Notes: generated from the letters alone by a model not told the origin. Numbered from the stretch's first letter, positions 33,772 through 42,803 are shown. The stretch is 64,000 nt of DNA from Tardiphaga sp. (GCA_030147505.1 JASBVG010000092.1:1-64000), one strand, 5' to 3'. Numbers and translations: made by a program.

Positions 33772-36700
33772 CTACCTCTTTTCGCTCTTCATCGCCTCAA
33801 CGATCGCCATGGTCTCCACGCTGACGCGGGTGACGCGCATCAGGAGGTCAACGACCTTCTCTTTGTGATCGGCGAAGCGATAGGTGTTGAACTTTTCGCG
33901 GATGGTCGGGTCCTTCGGGGTCTTTTCCTTGTACTGATCGAGAATCCATTCCAGCGCCGAGCGGTTGCCGAGCCGATAGGTCCAGGCCAGCGCGGGAATG
34001 CCGGTCAATTGCGTCTCGGAATCCAGCACGATAACGCCGTTGTCCTTGTCGGCTTTTAATGACGGTTTCGGAGCGAGCTTCGCCTTTTGAGACTTTTCGT
34101 CAGGCACATCGACGCGCTCCAGCTTCCAGGGCTTCACCGTCTCGTAGCCGATATGCAGCGCCATCAGCGCCTCGCCCCACTCTGCCCATTTCCAGAAGTC
34201 GGCGTAAAACGGAATTCGCGGAAATTCACGCTTGAGGTTTTGCGCGTACTTCTCGCGGTAGATCGGATCGTGGAGCACGGCGTAGACATAATGAAAAATG
34301 GCATCTCGAGTAATGGTTCGTTTGGCCTTTTTCTCTGATCGATAGTGAGCTTTGAACTGATTGAAGGCCCAGTCAGTAACATTTTGGATTCTTTCCCCTG
34401 TTTTCGCGAATTGCGATTCTGGAAGCGAATAGACAGGGTCAAGCGAGAGAAGCGAATAGCTAACCGGGCGATCCACGGCGAATGATGTGAAGGGAAGGCG
34501 ACTTCCAAATACAATGAGTATCGATCGATTTATCTGCCCTAGGTGCGACCCAAACATTCTGAAATGGAGTTCTGTCAGACGATCGCTGAAAGACCTATTT
34601 GAAAAGTAGAACTTTCTAACAAAGGGCCTCCAGATGGCTTCGACAAAATCTTTGTCAGTAAGCTCTTGCTTCAGTTTAACGGCCTTTAGACCACTACTCC
34701 ATTTTATAGAATAGTCGAGCTTGCCAGCATCACTAAGTCCCCGCTTCAACTGCACATTGAAGCGCTCGACTAATAATGCAGATCTTCGCTTCAACTCCGA
34801 AAGATCGAAGTCAAATACCCAGTCATCGCGATTTGTCTTGATTGCGTTAGCGCCTAGAGCGAAGATTTTGTTCTTCACTTTCCCGGCGATGGGGATAAAT
34901 TCGTCAAAATCATTATCCGTTAAGTTCAGCCAATTTGCTTTTTCGTCAGGGCGCACGCTCTCCATCTGCAAAGTAGATAATTGCGTTCGGTCCAACCATT
35001 CGAGCTTTTGCTCAGCAGTATCCATCTCCGGCCGGCGTGCATAGTGAACTGCACAGCTGTGCTTTTCGCCCTTCTTCCGTCGCTGTTTGACAAGAAATGA
35101 AATTGCAACGCCAGTCTGGATGCCAAACACGTTGTTCTTTGTACCGGACAATTTCGGATTGGCGCGCACGTCACCGCCGAGATCGACCACATAGATATCG
35201 GAGTATTCCGTCGCCACCGCGCGGCGGAATCCGTCCATAGTGCGACTGTCGATGAAATTTCGGTTGGTGATGAACGCTAAGATTCCGTCGTCATGCAGCC
35301 GATCAGAAGCCCAACGAAAGAACCGCGTATACATATCATACGCCTTCGTCTTCTGCGCCGTGCTGAGTTCTATGTAAGTATCAGCGATCCGCTCGTCGAT
35401 ACGCGGATAGACGCGATTTTTGTTGTTGTCGTTTTCGTTCTGCTGGTTGGCATTGTAGGGCGGATTTCCGATCACTACGGAAATTTTTCGAGCATTCTGG
35501 CGCTTGATGCGGGCGACGTTCTCCTCCGACATTGCGCCGAAGAGATCGTGCTGATGGCCCGAACGGATACCTAAACCGGCAACATTATCTAACGTATCGA
35601 CGAAGCAAAGATTGGGAAATTCGGCATACTGACCGGTGATGGCCGCATAGGTCGCCTCTATGTTGAGATTGGCGACATAGTACGGCAGGATCGCCACTTC
35701 GTTGGCGTGCAGCTCTTCCTTATATTTGTGCGCGAGCTTTTCCTTCTGACCGCGAAAATGCTCAAGCAATTCGCAGATGAAGGTGCCGGTGCCGGTGGCC
35801 GGATCGAGAATCTGGACGTCACGATCGATCAGCGACTTGTCGAAGTGCTTCTGGCACAGCCAGTCGGTGCTCTCGACCATAAACTTGACGATTTCGTGTG
35901 GCGTGTAGACGACGCCGAGCCGGTCGGCCGCCTTCTTGTTGTAGACCTTGTAAAACCCCTCATAAATCACCTTAAGGAAGGTCTGCTTCTCCGTGTGAGT
36001 GGCGATCTGATGCGCGGTAGTGCGGATGGCATTGTAATAGGGCTCAAGGCCCTTCAGCGTGGTCTTCTTCAGCGCGCCGGTGAAAAACAAGTTCTCGAGC
36101 GTATAGAGCTCCTTCGCCACGTTGTTCTGGCGATGAAAGTCGTCCTCGTCGAACACTTTGGAAAAAATTTCCTCGGTGAGAATGTGCTGGATCAGCATTT
36201 CGCGCACGTCCTCCGCGGTGACGACAGGATTGATCGTCTCCTGGGCGTGCTTAAGAAATTTTGTAGCGGCCTTGCGAAACGGCGCGCTGTCCTTCTGCGC
36301 CTTTTCGATCATCGACCGGAGGTCTTTGAGAATGTTCGGCAGGTCGGTCTGGAACTGGACCACGGCCTTGCGAAAATCCGCAACCTCGGGCCGCTCGTAT
36401 TTGAAGAACAGATCGAGCAAATGGGAGAGCTTGGCCGTATCATCGACCGGACAGCGCATTACTTCATTGCCGTGCTGCATCAGCACGGCGGTGCGGGAAT
36501 CCTCAAAGATTATATTATCGCGTGGATATCCGCGCCGGAGCTTCCTTGCGATCTCCGCGTCTAGATCGTCCTCCTCATCCTTCGCCTCCCAGTAACCGAA
36601 CGGGACCCGAAGATCGTACACGAGTGCACCGTCCACAATTCGGCGATGGCCGTCCTGTCGGGGTAATTCGTACTGCGGGAGGAAGATCAGATCATGGGAC

Positions 36701-36822
36701 CTCGCATAGCCCTTGAGAAGGTCTTTGAACGCTTCGCTGACAACGCTTTCCCGTGTAGACCCCGATGCCTTACGCAAATCGGACAAGTCGTTCAGATAAT
36801 GACCGATAAGAAGTTGATTCAT
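33772..36822 (-). CDS. Fused restriction-modification enzyme (type IIG / type ISP-like, N6-adenine methylase)
   Basis: A 1016-residue single-chain enzyme predicted to both cut and methylate DNA. The N-terminal domain has a PD-(D/E)xK-like nuclease pattern, Asp64 in IVDGALVYDLR and EAK at 79-81 (FGYWEAKDEEDD). The methylase domain has SAM-binding motif I ILDPATGTGTFI at about 338-349 and catalytic NPPY at about 453-456, typical of N6-adenine methylation. The last 500 residues form the probable target-recognition part. No helicase motifs are seen, so it is not a classical LlaGI-type ISP enzyme. The recognition part is visibly AT-richer than neighbouring genes, suggesting acquisition or a domain swap. 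Flanking genes are housekeeping. Confidence 0.86.
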   Translation of the reverse strand: MNQLLIGHYLNDLSDLRKASGSTRESVVSEAFKDLLKGYARSHDLIFLPQYELPRQDGHRRIVDGALVYDLRVPFGYWEAKDEEDDLDAEIARKLRRGYPRDNIIFEDSRTAVLMQHGNEVMRCPVDDTAKLSHLLDLFFKYERPEVADFRKAVVQFQTDLPNILKDLRSMIEKAQKDSAPFRKAATKFLKHAQETINPVVTAEDVREMLIQHILTEEIFSKVFDEDDFHRQNNVAKELYTLENLFFTGALKKTTLKGLEPYYNAIRTTAHQIATHTEKQTFLKVIYEGFYKVYNKKAADRLGVVYTPHEIVKFMVESTDWLCQKHFDKSLIDRDVQILDPATGTGTFICELLEHFRGQKEKLAHKYKEELHANEVAILPYYVANLNIEATYAAITGQYAEFPNLCFVDTLDNVAGLGIRSGHQHDLFGAMSEENVARIKRQNARKISVVIGNPPYNANQQNENDNNKNRVYPRIDERIADTYIELSTAQKTKAYDMYTRFFRWASDRLHDDGILAFITNRNFIDSRTMDGFRRAVATEYSDIYVVDLGGDVRANPKLSGTKNNVFGIQTGVAISFLVKQRRKKGEKHSCAVHYARRPEMDTAEQKLEWLDRTQLSTLQMESVRPDEKANWLNLTDNDFDEFIPIAGKVKNKIFALGANAIKTNRDDWVFDFDLSELKRRSALLVERFNVQLKRGLSDAGKLDYSIKWSSGLKAVKLKQELTDKDFVEAIWRPFVRKFYFSNRSFSDRLTELHFRMFGSHLGQINRSILIVFGSRLPFTSFAVDRPVSYSLLSLDPVYSLPESQFAKTGERIQNVTDWAFNQFKAHYRSEKKAKRTITRDAIFHYVYAVLHDPIYREKYAQNLKREFPRIPFYADFWKWAEWGEALMALHIGYETVKPWKLERVDVPDEKSQKAKLAPKPSLKADKDNGVIVLDSETQLTGIPALAWTYRLGNRSALEWILDQYKEKTPKDPTIREKFNTYRFADHKEKVVDLLMRVTRVSVETMAIVEAMKSEKR

Positions 36823-37010
36823 ATGACGATTGGCCTCCCCAAGCCGCTGTCAGACTTACGCGAAATGGACGAGGCTTACAATTGGCGCCACGGGGGTTTC
36901 ACCCAATCAACATCTTCTAGATCAGTGTCTTCCGAGCAAAATGTAACCAAGACGACACACGCCCCTCAACGGTCGTCGCGCTTCAACCCTTCGTTAACCG
37001 CCGCCCCGCT

Positions 37011-37018
37011 ATGGTTAA
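37011..37018. promoter_or_regulatory. CtrA half-site-like motif upstream of the response regulator gene
   Basis: ATGGTTAA, the complement of TTAACCAT, a known short CtrA recognition form in Caulobacter, 31 bases before the response regulator start. Another GTTAAC and a GTAAC lie within 30 bases, but no TTAA-N7-TTAA is present. Weak alone; listed because similar sites occur in the neighbouring intergenic regions. Confidence 0.3.
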
Positions 37019-37048
37019 CGCGAGGTAACCGCCCGGCCGAGCGCGTCC

Positions 37049-37594
37049 ATGTATCGTATCGACTTCAACAAGCTTCGCTTCCTGATCTGCGACGACAATC
37101 CGCATATGCGGCGCATCCTGCGCACGCTGCTGCATTCGTTCGGCGCGCGCGAAGTCTATGAGGCCGAGGACGGCGCCACCGCGCTGGAAATGTACAGCCA
37201 CTATGTGCCGGACATCGTGATCGCCGACTGGGCGATGCCGATCTTCGACGGCCTCGAATTGACGCAGATGATCCGGCAGCCGGATTCCAAGGGCAATCCC
37301 TATGCGCCGATCATCATGCTGACAGCCCATTCCGAGAAGCGCCGCGTCACCATGGCGCGCGATGCCGGCGTCACCGAATTTCTCGCCAAGCCGATCTCGG
37401 CGAAAGCCCTGTATCAGCGCATCATGAGCGTGGTGGCGCATCCACGTCCCTTCATCAAGACGCGCAACTATTTCGGCCCCGATCGTCGCCGCAACACCAC
37501 GGTGGCCTATATCGGACCGGAGCGCCGCAATGGCGGTGAAGCGGAGATTCTGCAGCAGCCGTCGCTGCTGGATAAAGCCCGCGTCAGCAGCTAG
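37049..37594 (+). CDS. Single-domain response regulator with conserved C-terminal tail
   Basis: A 181-residue CheY-like receiver. The acidic pair Asp15-Asp16 (LICDDNPHM), phospho-acceptor Asp60 (IVIADWAMP), Thr92 (IMLTAHSE) and Lys114 (FLAKPIS) are all in place, so it can be phosphorylated. There is no DNA-binding or enzymatic output domain; the C-terminal 50 residues (FIKTRNYFGPDRRRNTTVAYIGPERRNGG) are a charged tail. It probably acts by protein contact, as in chemotaxis or cell-cycle relays. The next gene, 17 bases on, encodes a histidine-phosphotransfer-like protein, the natural partner. Confidence 0.88.
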   Translation: MYRIDFNKLRFLICDDNPHMRRILRTLLHSFGAREVYEAEDGATALEMYSHYVPDIVIADWAMPIFDGLELTQMIRQPDSKGNPYAPIIMLTAHSEKRRVTMARDAGVTEFLAKPISAKALYQRIMSVVAHPRPFIKTRNYFGPDRRRNTTVAYIGPERRNGGEAEILQQPSLLDKARVSS

Positions 37595-37611
37595 TTTTTG
37601 GAGAATTCCCG

Positions 37612-38187
37612 ATGGTCAAGGACAAGCAGCACGCGGCGATGATCCAGACCTTTGCCGATCATGCCGTGATCACGCCGCACAACACGCTGAAACACGCGAT
37701 CCGCTCGACCCCGGAGCGTGAACTCGACGACCCCGTGGCGCGCGCCGAAGCGGCGCTGGCCAATCTCTCCAGCGAGTTCAAGACCTGGATGCGCGCCGAA
37801 TGCGATCGCCTCGCCGCGGCGCATGCCGCGGTGGTCGCCAAGGGCTTTACCGATGCGACGCGCGGCGAATTGTTTCGCGCAGCGCATGACATCAAGGGCG
37901 ATGCACCGACCTTCGGTTTCCCGGCAGCGGGCGCCGCCGCGGAGAGCCTGTGCCGCATCATCGAGCATGCGCCCGATCTCGACGCCCTGCCGACGGATCT
38001 GATCCGGCATCATGTCGATGCGGTGCATGCCATCGTGCGCGAGCACAACACCATCGAGAAGGCCGGTGTGGCCCATGAGCTATCCAGCCGCCTGCGCGCG
38101 GTCGCCGATGACTATCTGAAAGTGGCGAACAAGGATCGGCCGGAGCATCTCGATGCCCTGGCGGCGCCGAGCATCGTTCCGGTCTAG
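37612..38187 (+). CDS. Hpt-domain phosphotransfer protein
   Basis: A 191-residue, mostly helical protein. LFRAAHDIKGDAPTFGFP at about 88-104 matches the Hpt signature HxxKG, with His92 as the probable phosphorylated residue. The following helices (AAAAESLCRIIEHAP, LIRHHVDAVHAIVRE) complete the four-helix bundle. GGAG lies 9 bases before the ATG. With the receiver encoded just upstream it would form a His-Asp phosphorelay without a linked sensor kinase. Confidence 0.82.
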   Translation: MVKDKQHAAMIQTFADHAVITPHNTLKHAIRSTPERELDDPVARAEAALANLSSEFKTWMRAECDRLAAAHAAVVAKGFTDATRGELFRAAHDIKGDAPTFGFPAAGAAAESLCRIIEHAPDLDALPTDLIRHHVDAVHAIVREHNTIEKAGVAHELSSRLRAVADDYLKVANKDRPEHLDALAAPSIVPV

Positions 38188-38199
38188 ACCATCACGCCG

Positions 38200-39384
38200 C
38201 TACGCTGCGATCGCCTCATACGCGTATTCACCTTCATCGACATACATCCCCTGCTCTGCGAGTTCGTCGCAGAACAGGCGCGCTTCCTCGCGGGCGGATT
38301 CCGTGGCGAAACGGCGCAGCAGGATCAGCAGCGGCCCCGAAGCCGCTTCGTCGGTTTCGCATGCGGTCAGCACGCGCTCGACCATGCGGCGACGCAGACG
38401 CACCGCACCGCCGACCGAACCAACGAATCCGACCTCGCTCCGCGCCGCGAGCGCCGCGCGGAATGCCGGGAATGTCGATTGCGGCAGGCCCGCGCGCGTC
38501 AGCAGCGCGTTGACACTGTTCTCCGCGCCATCATCGACCAGCGCCGCCACACGGCTCTCCGGCAGGCCGGAGAGAACCACCAACGCCTGATCGAACAGGT
38601 CCTGGTTACCGGACAGCAGTGCGCGCAAGATAAGCCCGGCCGTGAGCAGGCCGGTTTCGCGCAGGTGATGCACGAGATCGCGCATTTCCTCGCCGCGCGA
38701 CCGCGAGGCGATATTCACGGTAGAGCGCGCCATGGCCTCGTCGGCTACACGGTCGGCGCGATCCTGCGACAGCCAGTTGCGGGCAACGACGAAGCGCGTC
38801 AGCGTATCGGAGAGCTTGGCAACCAGTGCATGGCGTGTCTTCGCTGGCAGGCCATCGAGCGTGAGCATCGCCTCGCGGATCGCCGCGAGATGGCCATGCC
38901 GTTCGACTATGCGGTCCCATGAGAATGGCGCGAGCTCGGCATAGGGATTTTCGATCAGCTCGAGCGCGGCGGCCGCGGAGCCGACTTCGGCGATGGCCGC
39001 GCAGACCGAAGCCGGCAGCGTGATGCGGCGGGCGACCGCGCATTGCCGTTCGCTGTCGCCGGTGGCGATGATGTCCACCAGATCAGCATCCACCAGCAGC
39101 GGCGAGTGTTCGAGCACCGGCAACGCCACGCAGGCCTGATCGACCGCGAGCGCCTGCACGATGGCGGGCGGCGCCATCGGTGCCCGCGCGAAGACCTGCG
39201 CCATCGCCTGCCGCACCAAGGGCGAGGCATCGTCGAGCAGCATCAGCAGCGCGCCTTCGGCGGCTGCGCGATCGTCGTCAGATAAATCGGAAAAGAGAAA
39301 GGCCCGCGCCAGTGAGCGCGTCGCTTCAGCACGTTCGCTCGGAGGAGCGGTACGAACCCAACTGATAAACTGCCGAACGATCAT
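38200..39384 (-). CDS. DUF2336 domain protein
   Basis: A 394-residue soluble helical protein that matches the alphaproteobacterial DUF2336 family by composition and phrases such as LLMLLDDASPLVRQAMAQVFARAPMAPPAIVQALA and LLVDADLVDIIATGDSERQCAVARR. Repeated helical pairs resemble HEAT repeats (a protein-contact scaffold). Members often lie near flagellar or chemotaxis genes. It converges with the Hpt gene, leaving 12 bases, and its promoter region contains a CtrA-like site. The biochemical role is unknown. Confidence 0.75.
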   Translation of the reverse strand: MIVRQFISWVRTAPPSERAEATRSLARAFLFSDLSDDDRAAAEGALLMLLDDASPLVRQAMAQVFARAPMAPPAIVQALAVDQACVALPVLEHSPLLVDADLVDIIATGDSERQCAVARRITLPASVCAAIAEVGSAAAALELIENPYAELAPFSWDRIVERHGHLAAIREAMLTLDGLPAKTRHALVAKLSDTLTRFVVARNWLSQDRADRVADEAMARSTVNIASRSRGEEMRDLVHHLRETGLLTAGLILRALLSGNQDLFDQALVVLSGLPESRVAALVDDGAENSVNALLTRAGLPQSTFPAFRAALAARSEVGFVGSVGGAVRLRRRMVERVLTACETDEAASGPLLILLRRFATESAREEARLFCDELAEQGMYVDEGEYAYEAIAA

Positions 39385-39453
39385 GCTACAGCCGGCCTAC
39401 GCAACACGACACCGGAACGCGATGCCACAGTCAGGGAAAATAAACCATGGCAC

Positions 39454-39468
39454 TTAACAAAGGGTTCA
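39454..39468. promoter_or_regulatory. CtrA-like box upstream of the DUF2336 gene
   Basis: TTAA-N7-TTCA, one mismatch from the CtrA consensus TTAA-N7-TTAA, about 70 bases before the DUF2336 start codon. Confidence 0.35.
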
Positions 39469-39506
39469 CCATAACTGGCTGGTGTTGTTGAGGTTTTATT
39501 AACCCC

Positions 39507-39615
39507 ACCCTCATCCTGAGGAGCCGCATAGCGGCGTCTCGAAGGATGGCCGCAAGCTGCGTGCCAAGTCATCTCATGGTACGAGACGCCGGTAGGCCTC
39601 TTCGCCATGAGGGGC
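39507..39615. repeat. Dispersed intergenic repeat
   Basis: The segment opens CCCTCATCCTGAGGAG, includes GCGTCTCGAAGGATG and closes with CATGAGGGG; outer and inner parts pair imperfectly (GGCGTCTCG with CGAGACGCC). I recognise this as a common dispersed repeat of Bradyrhizobiaceae, from memory. It lies between the DUF2336 promoter and the stop of the transglycosylase-like gene. Confidence 0.55.
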
Positions 39616-39620
39616 GGAGT

Positions 39621-40631
39621 TTAACTGCTGAACGTCCCGAACCGGTCGCTGAACAGGTCCAGCGGCTTTGGCGTCCCGACGTCCGGCGTCTTCGGCATGG
39701 CGTTCGATGTCAGCGACGCCTTGTTGCCCCACAGCTCCTGGACCGCCGGCGAGATCGGCTGGCTGCGCTCGCCGCCCTGGAACAGCGAGCGGAACATCGG
39801 GGGCTCCTGCATGGTCGATGAGGTGCCGTCCGCGAAGCTCGCGACCTTCGCGGTGGCGAGATCAGGGAAGCGCGACAGGAACGTGGCGTTCGACGATGTC
39901 GATGCCGCCACCGGGGAAACTGCCTGCGCCAAGGTGACGCCGGATACCGCAAGCGGGCCACCCGCAGCGGCCATAGCGTTGCGGGTGACGCTCGAACCGG
40001 CCGCAGTATCGTAGCGCGACGACAACACCGAATAGACCTGCGAGACGCTGCGCGCAGCACCGCTCTGATCATAGAAGATCGAGCGATTGGCAGCGGCGGC
40101 ATTGGGGAAGAGCGCCGCGCCCGGAATGTTGGGATTGTTGGTTGCGTTGTTGATCAGCTTCGATGCGCCGGCGACCCCCATGAAATGCGCCATATAAAGC
40201 TCAGCGTCATTGGGGCGTCGACCGATTTCGCCGGTGAGCTTGAAGCTGTTGGACTGCGTGAGCACGCCGGCCATGGCCGAGCTGGCGACCGGATCGTCGC
40301 GCAGCTTCAGAATCGCTGCTTTGGCCTGCGGATCGCTGACCGAATAGGCGCCGGACGGGGATTTGGTGATGGCGTCGGCATACTGGCTGTAGCCGAGCTG
40401 GCTTCCGGCTTCCTTCACCGTGCCGAGCCAGGTCTGCTCGATGAACTGGAACAGGCCCTTGGCGGAGGATGTCGTAGCGGTTGCCTTGGGATCGAAATTC
40501 GATTCCATCTTGGCGGTGGCAAGCAGATATTCGAAACTGGTGCCGGTGACGCCCGCAGCATTCCTGATCGCGCCAGCCACTTGGCTGCGCGTCGAATTCA
40601 CTGCGAAGAGATTGATCGCCTCGACCGCCAT
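39621..40631 (-). CDS. Lytic transglycosylase-like (SLT) protein, flagellum-associated type
   Basis: A 336-residue protein with an SLT (Slt70-like) domain at the N-terminal side: FEYLLATAKMESNFDPKATATTSSAKGLFQFIEQTWLGTVK, with the catalytic Glu in KMESNF and the GLFQF motif. The C-terminal half is Ala/Ser-rich and variable. No signal peptide is seen, as with muramidases delivered through the flagellar export apparatus. In-frame starts 12 and 27 codons earlier (the last a TTG) exist; the ATG chosen opens directly before the conserved part (MAVEAINLFAV). A CtrA box stands upstream. It probably opens peptidoglycan for a rod or trans-envelope machine. Confidence 0.78.
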   Translation of the reverse strand: MAVEAINLFAVNSTRSQVAGAIRNAAGVTGTSFEYLLATAKMESNFDPKATATTSSAKGLFQFIEQTWLGTVKEAGSQLGYSQYADAITKSPSGAYSVSDPQAKAAILKLRDDPVASSAMAGVLTQSNSFKLTGEIGRRPNDAELYMAHFMGVAGASKLINNATNNPNIPGAALFPNAAAANRSIFYDQSGAARSVSQVYSVLSSRYDTAAGSSVTRNAMAAAGGPLAVSGVTLAQAVSPVAASTSSNATFLSRFPDLATAKVASFADGTSSTMQEPPMFRSLFQGGERSQPISPAVQELWGNKASLTSNAMPKTPDVGTPKPLDLFSDRFGTFSS

Positions 40632-40718
40632 GCCCTGCCCCGCTCCCGCAGAGGCGGCTCCCGACATCCGGGCGCCGTCAGCCACGCCGAAGCTACGGAC
40701 ACAGTGCAGCAATCATGG

Positions 40719-40733
40719 TTAATTGAATATTAA
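40719..40733. promoter_or_regulatory. Perfect CtrA box
   Basis: TTAA-TTGAATA-TTAA fits the CtrA consensus TTAA-N7-TTAA exactly. A TTAACCAT-type half-site overlaps its left end (ATGGTTAA at 40715-40722). It lies between the divergent SLT gene and the 229-residue hypothetical gene and could control either. Confidence 0.55.
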
Positions 40734-40886
40734 GTCGAGAGGACTGCGCTCGATCGCCCGCTTTCAGATCTTCCAAGGTCAGGCTGAAAGCAGACGATAA
40801 TTCCACTCTCAATTGAATAATTGATCCGACATTAACGCCTGAACGTTTCCATCGGTACCGGCACAACCGCCGATTCGGAGACAGCC

Positions 40887-41576
40887 ATGGTCGCGATCAG
40901 CAACGGGATGAGCGGCGCTATCGCGCGTGATGCCGGCGGCAAAGACAAAGACAGTCTTGCCGCCAAAGGCGTACGGAGCCCTGCAACCTCTCTCTCACCC
41001 GCCGGCACCGCGTCGGCAACGATGATCGAACTCTCCGATCGCGCCAAATCGATCATCGCCAAGGCACAGGCCGACCAGGATGCGACCCGCAACCTGACGA
41101 AGTCGTTCGACGAGATGCTGACCGAGCGCACCGACGCGCTGGGCAAGCGGCTGTCCGAGGCCTTTTCCAGCCTCAATGTGCCGCCTGAATTTGCTACGCA
41201 TCTGAAGGTGGACAAATTCGGCAACGTAACCGCCGAAGGGCCGTGGAAAGCGAAGATCGAAAAGATGTTCAGCGACGATCCCGCTCTTGCCAAGGAGCTG
41301 AAGGAGGTCGCGGGCCTGAACGCGATGAAGGCTGCACAGGCATCGCTCGACCTCTATACCGAGCAAAAGAAATCAACGAACGACGAGAAGAAGCAGGCCG
41401 CAGCCTGGACGAACTACAACATCCGCGCGCTCAACATCCAAACGCTGTCCGGCGTGATGACCGTGAAAGACGGCAAACTACGATCTGCGGCGGTCGATTA
41501 CATGGACATGATTGCCGACCCGACCGGAATCAATTCCGGCAAATCGCGGCAGGACGTGGCGGATCGGCTGGTTTAG
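40887..41576 (+). CDS. Hypothetical protein divergent from the SLT gene
   Basis: A 229-residue soluble protein, not recognised. The N-terminus is disordered (AISNGMSGAIARDAGGKDKDSLAAKG); then comes IELSDRAKSIIAKAQADQD, a phrase of the kind found in anti-sigma FlgM-like and other flagellar-associated rhizobial proteins, followed by a helical region (FDEMLTERTDALGKRLSEAFSSLNVPPEF). The last part (SGVMTVKDGKLRSAAVDYMDMIADP) looks folded. The promoter region shared with the SLT gene holds a CtrA box. Role in motility is only a guess from context. Confidence 0.65.
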   Translation: MVAISNGMSGAIARDAGGKDKDSLAAKGVRSPATSLSPAGTASATMIELSDRAKSIIAKAQADQDATRNLTKSFDEMLTERTDALGKRLSEAFSSLNVPPEFATHLKVDKFGNVTAEGPWKAKIEKMFSDDPALAKELKEVAGLNAMKAAQASLDLYTEQKKSTNDEKKQAAAWTNYNIRALNIQTLSGVMTVKDGKLRSAAVDYMDMIADPTGINSGKSRQDVADRLV

Positions 41577-41609
41577 GCCCGGATCGAACGCCGACATCCG
41601 GACAACGGA

Positions 41610-42032
41610 CTATTTATAGACCGCCGCCGGATCGAACACCTTCTTCGCATCAACGAACGCTACGTTCGCCGCGCCATCCTTGCCCTTGGTGATCGCGCGA
41701 TAGAAGCAGGAGCGGCGGCCAGTGTGGCAGGCGGCGCCGCCAATCTGTTCGACCTTGATCCAGATTGCATCCTGATCGCAGTCCATCCGCATCTCGGCGA
41801 CGCGCTGGGTCTTGCCGGAGCTCTCACCCTTCCGCCACAGCACCTTGCGCGAGCGGCTGTAATACCAGGCATCGCCCGTTTCGATGGTCTTGCGCAGCGC
41901 CTCGTCGTTCATATGCGCGACCATCAGCACGTCGCCATTTGCAACATCCGTTACCACGGCGGTGACGAGACCGTTGGCGTCGAATTTCGGCGTGAGCGCG
42001 AGACCTTCTTCAAGGTCGTGATCGTGGGACAC
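41610..42032 (-). CDS. hisI: Phosphoribosyl-AMP cyclohydrolase
   Basis: Third step of histidine biosynthesis, opening the purine ring of phosphoribosyl-AMP. The 140-residue protein contains the family stretches VLMVAHMNDEALRKTIETGDAWYYSRSR, LWRKGESSGKTQRV and the metal-binding DCDQDAIWIKVEQIGGAACHTGRRSCFYR. The GTG start used here gives the usual length; another GTG 11 codons earlier is possible. It is a stand-alone HisI without fused HisE, as usual in alphaproteobacteria. It reads in the same direction as folE, about 66 bases after it. Confidence 0.93.
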   Translation of the reverse strand: MSHDHDLEEGLALTPKFDANGLVTAVVTDVANGDVLMVAHMNDEALRKTIETGDAWYYSRSRKVLWRKGESSGKTQRVAEMRMDCDQDAIWIKVEQIGGAACHTGRRSCFYRAITKGKDGAANVAFVDAKKVFDPAAVYK

Positions 42033-42098
42033 GGGTGGTCTCTCAATTCGGAGCGAGGTTGCCACCTTCTTCCCGCTTACGGGAAGAGGTTAGAACAA

Positions 42099-42803
42099 TC
42101 ACCGCGACATCGCCTGGATCATCGACATGAACCGCGCCTGCTCGGCCGGATTGTCGCGGAAATTGCCGGTGAAGCGGGTGGTGAAAGTGCGCGAACCTTC
42201 TTTGCGGATGCCGCGGGCAGACATGCAAGTGTGCTCGGCCTCTACCATCACAGCGACACCGCGCGGCTTCAGCACCTCGTCCACCGCTGCTGCGAGCTGT
42301 GCGGTGAGATGTTCCTGGGTCTGCAGGCGATGGCCGAAGATATCGACCAGACGCGCCAGCTTGGAGAGGCCGACCACGCGCTCGACGGGCGTATAGGCGA
42401 TGTGGGCCTTGCCATAGAACGGCATCATGTGATGCTCGCAATGGGAGACGAAACCCATGTCGCGGATCAGCACGAAATCGTCATAGCCGGCGGTCTCGCC
42501 AAAGGTCTTGTTCAGCACTTCGGCAGGCGACTGGTGATAGCCCTGAAATACTTCGTCATAGGCCTCGACGACGCGGCGCGGCGTGTCGAGCAACCCCTCG
42601 CGCTGCGGGTTCTCGCCAATGTAAGCGAGCAGCGTCTGCACGGCCCGTTCGGCTTCGGCGCGCGAAGGGCGGTTCTGTTCGGGATCGACCGCTGCGGCGA
42701 GGAATTCGGCAGGGTCGAGCTGCGCGGGACGGAATTCCTTCTTGCCGTCGCCAGCTTTGGCGCCGTCAGCGGCGTTGCGAATGGGTTTGATCACAGCGTC
42801 CAT
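42099..42803 (-). CDS. folE: GTP cyclohydrolase I
   Basis: Makes dihydroneopterin triphosphate from GTP, the entry step of folate synthesis. The 234-residue protein has an N-terminal extension of about 50 residues, then TPRRVVEAYDEVFQGY, the zinc/active-site motif FVSHCEHHMMPFYGKAHIAY, VGLSKLARLVDIFGHRLQTQEHLT and the final MSARGIRKEGSRTFTTRFTG. GGAGAG lies four bases before the ATG. It is divergent from the NifU-like gene. Confidence 0.95.
   Translation of the reverse strand: MDAVIKPIRNAADGAKAGDGKKEFRPAQLDPAEFLAAAVDPEQNRPSRAEAERAVQTLLAYIGENPQREGLLDTPRRVVEAYDEVFQGYHQSPAEVLNKTFGETAGYDDFVLIRDMGFVSHCEHHMMPFYGKAHIAYTPVERVVGLSKLARLVDIFGHRLQTQEHLTAQLAAAVDEVLKPRGVAVMVEAEHTCMSARGIRKEGSRTFTTRFTGNFRDNPAEQARFMSMIQAMSR

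Noticed and set aside
37011..37045. Full CtrA box before the response regulator gene
   Set aside because: The two TTAA-like elements have a six-base rather than seven-base spacing and a mismatch; only a half-site is kept.
33481..38187. Multi-gene defence island around the restriction enzyme
   Set aside because: Flanking genes are nadK, a conserved small gene and a phosphorelay; there is no second defence gene.
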